A DNA stretch of 64,000 nucleotides. Source: Geosiphon pyriformis. Taxonomy: Eukaryota > Glomeromycota > Glomeromycetes > Archaeosporales > Geosiphonaceae. Below are positions 33,082 through 46,946 of the stretch, in pieces. Where the stretch lies: NCBI GenBank assembly GCA_016748015.1, contig JAAOMT010000112.1, positions 101,547-165,546 on the forward strand. The letters are read 5' to 3'. The notes below the pieces were generated by a model. The model searched no databases. It was not told the origin of the DNA and saw only the letters and a program-made list of their open reading frames with translations. Position 1 is the stretch's first letter, and every line of letters starts with the position of its first letter. A program made the position numbers and the translations under genes.

Positions 33082-35695
33082 TTAATCACCGTTGGTATCA
33101 ATTGAAAGTCTTTTTGCCTTTTCCAAATACCATTCCATTGAAAGGCCAGTGGAAGCTAAAACAAGGCCCAAAAATTCCGGGGCTGGCTGCAAAGGGCGAC
33201 TAAGATATTCCGGATGATATTGAACCCCGACAAAAAAAGGAAGATCTAAAAGGATATTCATTACCAAATTTTGTTCAGTACCCAATAATCAAGAGACCAA
33301 ATTCGCAAATCATATACCTTGCATCTCGAAAATTTCCATATTATTTCCGACTGGATCACGAGCTATAAATGTCAAGCCTTTTTTTTCTAATTGCGCAAGA
33401 TGATTGTCATTTATTTTGTAGTGGCTATGATGACGTTCTTTTATAACTTCTGATTTCCCTCGCTTCCAATTAACGGATTCGTATAATCGACCTAAAGGTT
33501 GAAATAAGGAAATCAATTTTCAAAAACATTTTTATTTGAAGAGGTTCAGCAAGAATAGAATATATACGAATTTTAGACCACGATTCAGATCCATTTTGGA
33601 AAATAATTTCTTGGACACCGATCCCTTGGTCATGATTAACGAAATTTCCCTTGGAGTCGTCGCCTTTAAGAATTTCTATTAACCCATTAAACAAATATAA
33701 GTTTAAAGTACATGATGTTCATAATTAAGCCTTCGAGGAAGCGAGAAACCATATGTACCATTTATACCACAGACATTGCGAGAAAATTCGATAATGGCAG
33801 TTTGAAACCCAAGGCCAATTCCTGTAAAACGAAATGTAAGGAAATAAGTCTCGGAGTCGAGGAATAATATCTGGACAAAAACTTTTGTACCAAGGAACGG
33901 TTTTCTCTGATTTCTTGCAAAATTTATGGCTGTTAATATTCCCTCAATTTCAAGGTGAGAAAATCCATCAGGTACAATAATGCCATTAGCCGAAAGCAGA
34001 TTTTCCCATGCTTCGTGATGTTTATGTGGCTTTTTGATTTTGCTTTCTGACTCCAAATAGGAAACTTCAACGCACTAAGAAGTTAAATATTGATATTTTT
34101 AGCTGCTCAAGATAATTACTAGACAATTATCACGTGCTTACGTTGAGAATCAATCTTCTCCCACAAGCTATCGAGGCATGTTCAAGGGCTTGCACAATAG
34201 AATTGTAAAGATCTTGTTGGTTGTTATATCTACCAACCAAAGCTATGGTGACCGTTTTTGTACAGTTATCATAGCTAGGGAGTGATTAAAATCTAATGAG
34301 AATTATAGGGATCAACGCTGAATATTTTGAAGAGAGAGATACACACTCCGCGACAAGCTTTCTCCAGCTGCGTAGGAGTTCTTTCCCTTGTGCTACGCGT
34401 GTTTGGGAAACTTCAATGAGATCAAGTTGGAGGCGATTTGATAAAAAATCCAGAAAATTTGCGTTTTCCAGCGCAAGCGGTTGATGATAGCTTGTAGGGA
34501 CCGAGTTAATAGGTATCACCTAAATTCAAATTTAATGTATGGTAAATAATTCAAAAGCGAAGATATAGGACGATTCCTTGAATAAATATGCTCACATTTG
34601 TTGGCTCAAAACATATTTTTTCGCATACTTCATTATCCAAATCCCCTGAACAGAGACAGGCTATCTGATGTGAATAAAAGAATAAGAATTACTATGTTTG
34701 ATATTTATTATATTTTCTTGAGAGGAACATACCAAATCAGGCGTAGTTCCATTAGTGATTAACGATCTATGACTATCAAAGGCAGGCTTCGTGATCGTAG
34801 CTACCGTGGTATTTGGCAGTGCGAGCAAAGGAACAACATGTACGAATGCAACATTTTCTGCTCCAACTTTTGCTTGCAATTCATCAATGGCTTCCAACCA
34901 TGTCTGAGCATCTGGCAAATCAATCTCGGCTCCCAGCTTAACGTATTATCGAGATAAAATGCATCAGTGGACAAGTTCTATGTATAAAAATCATCAGGTA
35001 GTAGCATGAACTAAAACCTCCAAAATGCAAACATCTGCGCCAGTTGCGGCATTTTGAATGAGCTCTTGCATTCTATCTGTGCCATGACCCACAAGCGTGA
35101 CTGATCGCCCCAGGAAACCACCAGCGCGCTATCGGATCAACTATTGTTTAGAGAGTTATGGCGAACCAAAAAATTGATTATCTAACAGAGATTTAATGTT
35201 TATTTGTCTTTTACCTTTCAATTTTTCAAGGTAAAAAGTAAAATAGATCAGATAGATCAAAAAATATAGTAATTTAGATCAAAAGCGAAGTGGGAACTTT
35301 GAGAAATTGAGCATAAGATCGTGCAGTCATACGCGAAATTATTGGACGGTTGCTTACTATTTTACAGGATATAAAGGCGGTCGCAAGACTTTACATACCT
35401 CTTTTTTTACTAAGTCGTCAAATACTTGTCCACTTGTGATGTAATGCTTTTTAGTGAGCTCTTTCTGAAGAAAACGTTCATAGTTGCCGAGCTCCTCGGC
35501 GACCACCCCACCGTCATTTAAAAGAAAAATGTTTCCAGGGTCAAGGTTTTTGCCATCAATCTGAATGAAAGGATCGATTCTCGCTGCTGTGACTTCCAAC
35601 CCCAAACTTTTCAATAAGAGGCCAGTTGATGCGGCTAAAATTCCCTTTTTATAGCCGGCAATAATACCATAAGTAAAGAATATGTATTTTGTCAT
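33082..35695 (-). CDS. Divergent CTP synthase-like protein, probably catalytically altered
   Basis: Follows CTP synthase over its full length: an N-terminal synthetase domain, then a glutamine amidotransferase domain. Likely exons: 35695-35399, 35128-35018, 34936-34733, 34664-34596, 34519 to about 34390, 34274-34142, 34074-33891, 33821-33759, 33675-33568, 33491-33318, 33245-33082. Retained: LNDGG...[36 protein letters not shown] with the amidotransferase His and Glu. Lost: the nucleophile Cys of G-I-C-L-G-M-Q (here GIGLGFQ, 33821-33801), several residues of the GGVISGIGKG ATP loop (here [10 protein letters not shown]), and the GEQKTKPTQ segment. Exons 5 and 6 do not join in phase with a GT donor. 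It is therefore a pseudoenzyme or a young pseudogene. A canonical CTP synthase must exist elsewhere. Confidence 0.82.
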
Positions 35696-36277
35696 GTTAT
35701 CAATTATAAAGATTGAGTTTTAGATAGTTCGTACATGTAGAATTTAGAAAATTTAATATCGCGTTCTTGTAATTTGATTGGCGAAAGTTGAGATATCAGA
35801 AATTTCATTTTCTCAATAATAATTGGCTAGATTCGAATTTGAGGAATGAAGATCTCAACCTTTTTTTTAGGAAATTTGATTCCTCTCAGGATGTAACTAA
35901 TCAGTAACACTATATTTCTGCATAAAATGATAAAATTTCCTTCTCCCTCAGAAATCCTAGAATCCAATCCATTACTTATTTCCAAAAGGTGCAATAGATC
36001 ATGATGATGGATTGTCTATTAAAAATATGTGAAATAGATATGAGGAGAGAAATCGATTGATCGTAGTAGTTTAACCCGTTATTGAAAATGCTTGAAACAA
36101 AATGCCTGGTGTAATAAAACAATAATAAAATCAATTTTCAAGGTATCCTTTTGAAAATTTTTATATATTGTTTTAGATAATTTTAATAAATAGTAATAAT
36201 GAACGCTTTGAGCTTACCTTAATATTAGTGGTTCTTCAATTTTCAACAATTCAATTTTCTGGTAAAATCTTGTAAAC
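35696..36277. other. Intergenic region between CTP synthase-like gene and COX6
   Basis: AT-rich, about 580 bp, without open coding sequence or RNA gene that I can support. It contains the upstream region of the CTP synthase-like gene. Confidence 0.6.
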
Positions 36278-36781
36278 TCAAAATCCCAATTCTTCCTTTG
36301 TCAACACGCCCAATTCTTCCTTGATCGGTTTCAATTCATCTAGATATGCGTTGTATTGGCTTACATTTTCAACTTTTTCTTTGAGACCTTCAAAGATCCG
36401 CACTGCTGTCGGATAATCATTGACTCGTCTTGCTGCTTTCAAGGCAGCTTCAATCACAGAAGGTGCTGGGACTAAATCGTATGCAAAGCAGTTATTCAGG
36501 CCTCTTTGAAGTTCAAAAAGATCATCAACCCCTTCAAAAAATTTCACGTGACGTTCAGTGAACGCTTCAAATGAGTCGCCTTCGTGTTCGCTAGAATAAG
36601 TACGGCTAGCTGAGAGGCAAAGAGGTGAGGTTGGTTTGGGTTATAAGTGAGCAAGGTTTAAACAACGAGCGGATTTACCGTTGAAAGCTATGAGTTGTCC
36701 TAGTCTAGAACGAGATGAGAACGGAAGTTTTAAAGGAAGTAGTTTGGGATTGATACGAGTGAGAAGCGTGAGTCGGTTCAT
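36278..36781 (-). CDS. COX6: Cytochrome c oxidase subunit Va (yeast COX6 type)
   Basis: Nuclear-encoded subunit of respiratory complex IV facing the mitochondrial matrix. Two exons (36781-36679, 36609-36278) give 144 residues, close to the 148 of yeast Cox6. The first 35 residues are Arg/Leu/Ser-rich without acids (mitochondrial presequence). The mature part has the family motifs FEAFTERHVKFFE, ELQRGLNNCF, DLVP, AARRVNDYPTAVRIFE and the closing GVLTKEELGF. The start is the first ATG, 18 bases after a stop-rich leader. Confidence 0.95.
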
Positions 36782-37137
36782 TGATGCAAAGTGGCAACCA
36801 CCAAACCTCGAATGGCTCAATTTTTAGCGGGAAAAAGTTGATCGAACAAATGATCAACAAGATGGACAGGTGATAACCAATCATAACTTTTAAAAATGAA
36901 TTATGCGCTTCTGCTTCCAGCCTTTCGAATGGATTAGCCGTTATGATAATTGCTTTTGTGTTACATTCTAGTATTTTTAGTAATTAAATGTGGAACTTGA
37001 AACCAACTGTGCATTTTTTAGTTTGTCTATCATTTATTTTCTTAACTATGGACTTCAGTTGTTTGCCTTTCATTTGTTACCAAATAATAACTTTTTCTCT
37101 CGAACTTTAATCATCAGCTCCCTACTTATTAAAAAAA
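36782..37137. promoter_or_regulatory. Divergent promoter region between COX6 and the GT34 gene
   Basis: A 356-bp spacer separates the two start codons on opposite strands, so it must hold both promoters. AT content rises toward the GT34 start. I see no motif I would name. Confidence 0.5.
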
Positions 37138-38297
37138 ATGGCAGTAATTGGCAGGCGCATTCCCTTTTATATTGCAATATTACTTCTATTTCTCGTCGTT
37201 ACAACCTTCTTTCTCATATATCCCCCATATCATTTCAAACAAAGCACAATAAACCCCTGGTTAGGTCCTAGTATTGCGATCGTCTTATTACTTGATAGAA
37301 ATGATACATCTTCAGTAATATCGATAGAAGAAACCTTTGAGAATAAGAAAAAATATGCTCAAAAATTTGGTTACATCCTTGCTATAAAAAAGATGAAAGA
37401 GCAAGCTAGAGCACCTGTAAGTAAAATTTAAAGAATTTCAAGTTAATTGGAGGAGATCCTCAATAATTAACGTAATGAAGTTTCAAATTGAAATGTTAAG
37501 ACTAATATCTATATTTCTCGATTAAATACTTTTTAAAACGTTTCTAATAAAATAAAACATTATTTCTCTAAATTAATTATCAGACATGGGCCAAAATACC
37601 AGCCTTGCTTGAAACAATGGAAGATCTTCCTTCTGTAGACTGGCTATGGTGGATTGACGCAGTAAGTCTTCTCCCGGTTATTTAATTCATAAATCGATTT
37701 CTTAATTCATATTTAATAATTATTAATTTCATCTTAAAAGTCAGCAATAATTACGAACTCTTCATTGCCGATTACCACGAACATACTTCATCAAATAGAT
37801 TCGACACATTATGAAGATCGTCAATTATTAATAGGATATGATTGTTTTGGAATCAATACCGGATCTTTCTTAATACGAAATTCTGCTTGGTCAAAAAAAT
37901 TTTTAAGAACAGTATATGGTCCAAAATTTTTGGATTATCCCAACGAAGAAAGTGTTATGGAAAAATTAATCGAGGAAGAAGCAATTGAAGTTGCCGAGAA
38001 AGTCTTTGTCATAAAATTGGTAATTCTTCTAAATTTTTAATTGCATTTTCATCTTTCACTTAAAATTAATTTTATTATATTCTTTAGCGCATTTTAAATT
38101 CTTTGCCACCCACTGTCTGTGAACAAAAAGATCGCGGCGTAGATAGATATACCTGGCACAAAGGTGATTTTGTAATTAATTTATCCGGATGTGGAAATAC
38201 TTTGAATTGTGATAATATTACCAGAGATGTATGGAGGCATCTGGGCACGGAAGGACATAATGATTTGTCATCATCAACAAAACACAAAGGTCCTTGA
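37138..38297 (+). CDS. GT34-family Golgi glycosyltransferase (Gma12/Mnn10 type)
   Basis: Type II membrane protein. A short N-terminal tail (MAVIGRRI) is followed by a hydrophobic anchor (about residues 9-28, YIAILLLFLVVTTFFLIY) and a luminal catalytic domain. Four exons (37138-37416, 37584-37661, 37741-38019, 38088-38297) give 281 residues. The AKIPALLETME, DWLWWIDA, NTGSFLIRNS and FVINLSGC blocks are those of GT34 enzymes, which transfer galactose or mannose with a nucleotide sugar and Mn2+. The usual metal-binding D-x-D after WWI reads Asp-Ala-Ser here, formed across the exon 2/3 junction. Substrate and linkage cannot be told. Confidence 0.88.
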
Positions 38298-38712
38298 GGC
38301 CACCCTCAGGAGGCCATCAGAATTTTTTAATATTCTAATTTGGAACGAATAATTTAATTTTCAACAAAATTTATGGGTAATATGTGGAGGATGGGAAAAA
38401 TAGAAATAATCATTGTTTATTATTTTTAAGCAGTACCTAATAATAAGTTTGAATTATAATAAAATTTATGATTATTCAAAAATCATCTAAGCATTTTGAA
38501 GATAAAAATTTTTTTAGACCTATTAAGTATATTATTTAAAAATCAAAATCTGATAAGAATTATCGAAGATACTCGATTAAAATGTCATAACCCTGTAAAT
38601 CATGATTTGTTTTATTAGTGATACATTCTTTAATATCATATTGCATTTCAGAATTACCGCTGATCATTTACTTTTAACCTCACGAAATTTCAATTTCTAT
38701 ACCTATTTCGGG
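38298..38712. other. Intergenic region between GT34 and uL13m genes
   Basis: About 415 bp of AT-rich sequence with no recognised element; it contains the uL13m promoter. Confidence 0.6.
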
Positions 38713-39599
38713 ATGTCTCAAGCTATTGGCAAAGTAATATTTCTTTCATTAATTCCCAAGTTCAAAAATCCATATTAACGTGCTTTGATAGTTTTAATTA
38801 TTGCTATTCTGTCCCGGGGGATATTTTAATTGCAAAATTACCATATTCTTCCTTTTTGGGCATAGACGGGACTTGCTTACTCAAGAGTATGGCATCTTGT
38901 AGACGCGCGGGATAGAATTCTTGGACGCATGTCCACAGGCATCGCGGTCACTTTGATGGGCAAACATAAACCAATATTTGATCCAGCATGTATGGTATCT
39001 TTAAAAACCTACTTGAATTTCTAGAAAGTAAAACGCTACTAACTGCATTAAGATTATTCTATATAGCCGACTGTGGGGATTATGTTGTTGTCATTAATGC
39101 TAAGGAAGTTAAGGTCACGGGGCGAAAAGCTGAACAAAAGGTTTACAGATATCACACAGGTTATCCTGGGGGACTCAAAGAGATACCATATGCGAGAATG
39201 ATGGAAAGAAATCCTACAGATGTAGGGAATTCATCTTTCATTGCTTCGATATGCTCTTTCCACTTAAACATAAAATATTACTATCTTGATTTTCAGATTA
39301 TTCGGAGGGCGGTTTCTGGAATGCTTCCAAAGAACAAATTGCGGGAAACACGACTTAGCCGTCTGCTTATTTTTCCTGAGGATAAACATCCCTATGAAGG
39401 AAACCTTATAAAATACTACGATGACCCATGGCAAAAAAATCTGGCATCTGCCTCCAATACGGAGGGAAACTCCAACAAGAATTCCGATTCGAATACCACT
39501 AAAGCTCAAGGGCAAATTCAACAAATCGCTTCAGTAGAAAAAAAATCAGATAAGGATGTCAGAAAGGCCTCAAAGCAGAAAAAGGAAAAATCCTCCTAA
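38713..39599 (+). CDS. Mitochondrial large-subunit ribosomal protein uL13m
   Basis: Bacterial-type L13 of the mitochondrial ribosome. Four exons (38713-38733, 38866-38989, 39067-39221, 39297-39599) give 200 residues. The core motifs are [55 protein letters not shown] and GMLPKNKL, which match bacterial L13 rather than cytosolic L13a. The first exon is only 21 nt (MSQAIGK). After the L13 fold comes an extra C-terminal tail of about 60 residues, rich in Asn, Ser and Lys, ending in Lys-Lys-Glu-Lys. It converges with HscB, with only 75 bp between the stops. Confidence 0.95.
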
Positions 39600-39674
39600 T
39601 AGGAAGCCTTCCTACCGAGAAACTAAACTATACAGCTCCAAAGATGTAATTTTTGACAGATCATCATTTCCATG

Positions 39675-40929
39675 CTAGTGCTCAAGTTCTACGCGCTTTC
39701 CAGGCACCGAATTTATAACGGCCTTTTTTATATTATACCACATTTGCAGTTTGATTGTTAGACATTTAGCCTTGTCCAGATCATTCTTTTGGAACGCCTG
39801 GGATAAACCAGTTATGGTTGAGTTAATCTGTGCTAGATTATTGGGGATAAGTTTGTTAAAGAATGTTTTTCTCGTAAAATAAACTTATAAAGAATAGTCA
39901 CCTTCCGTCTCTTCTCTCTTAACCTTAAGCTGTTCTTCTGTTAATTCTTCTTCCAAACATTCTTGAAATTCCATCACTTCCATCAATATTTCTGTATCTA
40001 CTATTGATTGTGTTTCTGCTATAAAGATATTATTCAAACGAAGCTGCATGAGAATGTTAAAAAGGTCGGTAAAGAATTATAAAAGGTAGAAAAGCATAAA
40101 TCTCGTCAGCGTTGGTACCATATATTGTGCTCTGGCCAGAGGATCTCGGAGCACTTGGTAGGCTTCGTTGATCATTGAAGACAGGTTTGTGGCGTAAATG
40201 TACTCTTTCTATAGAACATGTTGCGTTAGGTTTTTGAGAGGAATGAAAGGGTGGGACTATTCGAAATGAAACCTCTTCAATTGAACTCAGAAAGAGTCGA
40301 ATTGAACTCATTTGAACTTTAGTCATTAAAATAATAAAGTTTGCGTTTGCAAGTAATTCTGGCCTTAAGACAGGTCAATGAACCCCAAACTCACCGAGTC
40401 TTTTTGTGAATAACGGTCAGGGTGAACTTGTCGCTGAAGTACCAAGAAATTATGGCGGAGCACCGCTAGATCAATTTCAAATGATCCCTTTCTTCGATAA
40501 AAACGTAATTTATTAATTAATAAGAATAGAGAAATGAGTATGAAATGAAGTTACTCACTTTTCTTCGGGACCTTTCTCTACACCTAGCAGTTGAAAATAA
40601 TTGACATCACTAGGTAAATTTTGTTGAATTATACCACAATCAACCCGCCCACAGTGAAGAGAAAAATAGTCCAGTTCCGAATGGCATTTCCAACATTGTC
40701 TCCTCCCCTCTGCCTTTAAAGAATGATAAGTTGAAATGAAGCAACGGAAACTCTGAGAAGGAATGTTTGTTATCAAGGTATGCGACAATTTCAAGTTTTG
40801 TTGAATGGCAAGGATTTCAGGAATAGCCCTTCCCAGTGTAACTTTCCAGGGAGTGCAAAAAGATCTGAAAGAACAAAATATGTGTAATATTTCACGACGT
40901 CTTAAGAGATTTGACATTTTTGTGAACAT
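39675..40929 (-). CDS. Mitochondrial J-type co-chaperone HscB (Jac1) for Fe-S cluster assembly
   Basis: Delivers the Isu scaffold to a mitochondrial Hsp70. Five exons (40929-40559, 40491-40395, 40208-40119, 40043-39902, 39832-39675) give 285 residues. The start ATG at 40929 opens a basic presequence (MFTKMSNLLRRREIL). A zinc-binding segment with two Cys pairs follows (CWKCHSELDYFSLHC), as in animal HSCB and absent from yeast Jac1. The J domain has LGVEKGPEE, the HPD tripeptide (about residue 148) and NEAYQVLRDPLARAQY. The C-terminal three-helix domain ends QKNDLDKAK...LQMWYNI. All phases agree. Confidence 0.93.
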
Positions 40930-41089
40930 ATTATATGTAAAGTAAAAAAACAAAAATGTCTAGATTGGTGTCTGATGTCTGAAAGGCTCTTCAAACTTGC
41001 GCTAATTATATTAATTACATCTTTAGCAGCTCTGTATTCAGAGTCTTGAAAGTCGGAAGATCAAAATCATTCGAGATCATTCTGAAAGT

Positions 41090-42940
41090 TGTAAGTTCGC
41101 AGTATTTAAATCTTTTTTTAAATTGATTATTTAATCAATTTTTTAATTGAAATTTTTAAAATACTTTGTTAATGATTATAGGTTTTTTTTATTAATTTAA
41201 TATTTAATATTTTTACTTGTTAAATATAATTTAGTTATATATTTATCTATCTATTTATTTAATTAAACAAAATTTGGCATTTTTAAAAACTTTATAAAAT
41301 AATTATAATATTCAATATTATTAAAATTGTAATATTTGGTTGTTTTTTTTTAAGTTTTTAATTAATTAATGAATTAATATTTAATATTAACCAAAAATAT
41401 TAATATTGATTACAAACCAAACTGAAATTTGTAAATTAAAAAATTTAATTTTTTTAATTTTTTTTTATATTTTTATAACTACATCTAAAACAAAAATAAA
41501 AAAATAACAATTTTTTATTATTGTTTTTAGTAATTTAATAATTAAAAAACTTACAAAATTTTTATTAAAAGCAGTTTTAGTATAATTTATGTTTTCAAAA
41601 AAGCCTATAAAAAATTAGTAGTCAAATTATTTTTTTCAAATTTATTCTTTTTATTATTGCTTAAATAACCAAAAAAGAAAAACCAATTTTTTTTTAAATT
41701 TAAAATAATTAATTTTTTTAAAATATCAAAAAATATTTCTTTTAATGTTTTATAAAATAAAATTTTCAACTTAAAACATGTTTTTTATAAGAAATAAAAT
41801 ATTAATTTTTTAGTTTTTATACCAATTTTATTATAATTATATTAATTAAAATACTTAATTTTAATCTAACTATAAACAATAATTTTTTTATTTTAAATAA
41901 TAATAATAATATATTTATTAAAGCTTGTTTTGATTAATATATGGCTAAATTAATTTGTATTAAAATTGGGTTTTAGTTTTTATATAACTTTTTTGGTTTA
42001 AATCAAGTATTAAAAATAATATTAAATTTTTTTAATTGATTTTTTTCTTAATCATATTGTTTTTAAGTATATAATTACATTTGTTTTATTTTTTGGTTCT
42101 TAAATTTTACTTAATAATTAAAATATGTTATTATTATTTTTAGTTTTTAAAAAAATTTAAATATTGTTATAATTAAAAATAATATTTTATTTTTAATAAA
42201 AAAGTTCTAATTATTAATTTTGTTTTGAGTATTAAGACTTAAATTATTTAGTTTTTAAATATAAAGTGTTTTTATTTTATCTACTAAAAAATTTGTTTAA
42301 GTTTGTAATTAGTTTTAAAATTTTTAAAAATTGTAAAGTTTTATGTTAAAACTATTGTTTTTTAAATTTTTACATTATTGTTATTATTAATTTTATAATA
42401 GAAAAAACAAAAAAATTAATTATTCTAATTAAAAATAATTGATTTAAGTTATTTAGAATGCAATTATGGCCAATATTTTGTAAAAACATTAATAATTTAA
42501 GTAATATTTTTTTATAATATCATTTTTTTTTAAATTATTTTTTATTTTGACTTTTTATTAATAATAACAAAACTTTATTTACAAATTAATTGTTATTTCT
42601 TAATTAATTTGTTTTTTAAACTAAATTAAAAATCTAAATTCTGTTTGCTATAATATTTTTTGTTATGTAATCTTATTTTTTTAATTATGTTTAAATTACT
42701 TTTATTATTAAAAATTTTTGATTAAAAAGCTTTAAATTTTTTATGTTAAATAATATAACATATGTATTAAAAATAATTTTAATAAAGTTTTAATAATAAT
42801 TTTATATATTGTATAAAATTAATTCGAATTATTTGTATTGAGCTTTTATATTATACAAATTATATACTATTAAACTTTACATTATTATTTTATTATATTT
42901 TAAAATTGGATTATTAGTTTTTTATTTTATCACAAATTGT
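41090..42940. repeat. AT-rich spacer of about 1.85 kb
   Basis: More than 85 percent A+T by eye, with many short homopolymers, between HscB and MCM5. No reading frame with protein-like composition and no clear alignment to the other AT-rich blocks. Confidence 0.6.
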
Positions 42941-43323
42941 ATAGAAACGTACTAATACGCGATACGTTGTAATAAGCTTCAAGGCTTGGGGGGAAGGTAA
43001 TCCCCTTGGCCTAAAGGGAAAGAATAGAACATCAACGGATTGTCTCCCATGTAATAATGTAATCTCATGATCAATATTTGGAAAGTAGGGTTATTTCGTA
43101 GACCTTGAGGGTAAATGGTCTAGCACTAGGTGTGTTCCTCTGAGAGCTTTAACGAACTCGGACTTTTTCGTTAAATGGCAAATCTTCTCTAACGGCAAAA
43201 AATCGAATCAAAAATTTACGCAAGTAAACGTCTCAATAATGTCCCAAATTTGGTGAATACTTTCAAATTGAAGCTGAAATTTCAAAAGAGATAAACCTAC
43301 GCAAAACCTTAATAAACGATTTA
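42941..43323. other. Balanced-composition patch between AT-rich spacer and MCM5, possible structured RNA
   Basis: Composition changes abruptly from AT-rich to mixed at about 42943. A short stem AACGTA...TACGTT (42946-42972) is followed by a G/C hairpin AGGC-TT-GGGG...CCCC-TT-GGCCT near 42985-43012. No protein-like frame is present. This could be a small RNA gene or just the MCM5 3' flank; I found no match to U1-U6, SRP or RNase P from memory. Confidence 0.3.
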
Positions 43324-46625
<3,302 letters not shown>

Positions 46626-46946
46626 TTTTGAGGTAATTTTTGAAAAAGTAATAAAATTATGTAGAATTTCCTTGAAGATTGTGATGTGTTAAGAACTCCT
46701 AAAGATTAGCTTCAACTGTTTATAAAGACGCGACGTGTTTACATTAGGAATGATGATCTTACGCGGAAATCTGACATGATTTAACAGGCCAATCAAATTA
46801 TGTTTCAATAGATCAAATAAAATTACAGTAATACAATGTAGTTGAGAATGTCATGTTCAAAACTGCCACCATATTTAAAGCTTTATCACTTGACGATTTT
46901 TAACATGAAATGAGAGTCATGATCCCGATAGGTATCCTTTTTTTGC
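46626..46946. other. Intergenic region upstream of MCM5
   Basis: 321 bp between the MCM5 start and the TRAPPC11 stop, both on minus, so this is the MCM5 promoter region. An ACGCG-containing stretch (GACGCGACG near 46729 and TACGCGG near 46761) resembles the MluI cell-cycle box that drives replication genes in yeasts; whether it works here is unknown. Confidence 0.45.

Noticed and set aside
37741-37760. Frameshift or pseudogene in the GT34 gene
   Set aside because: All four exons join in phase and give a complete 281-residue protein; the oddity is one residue, not a break.
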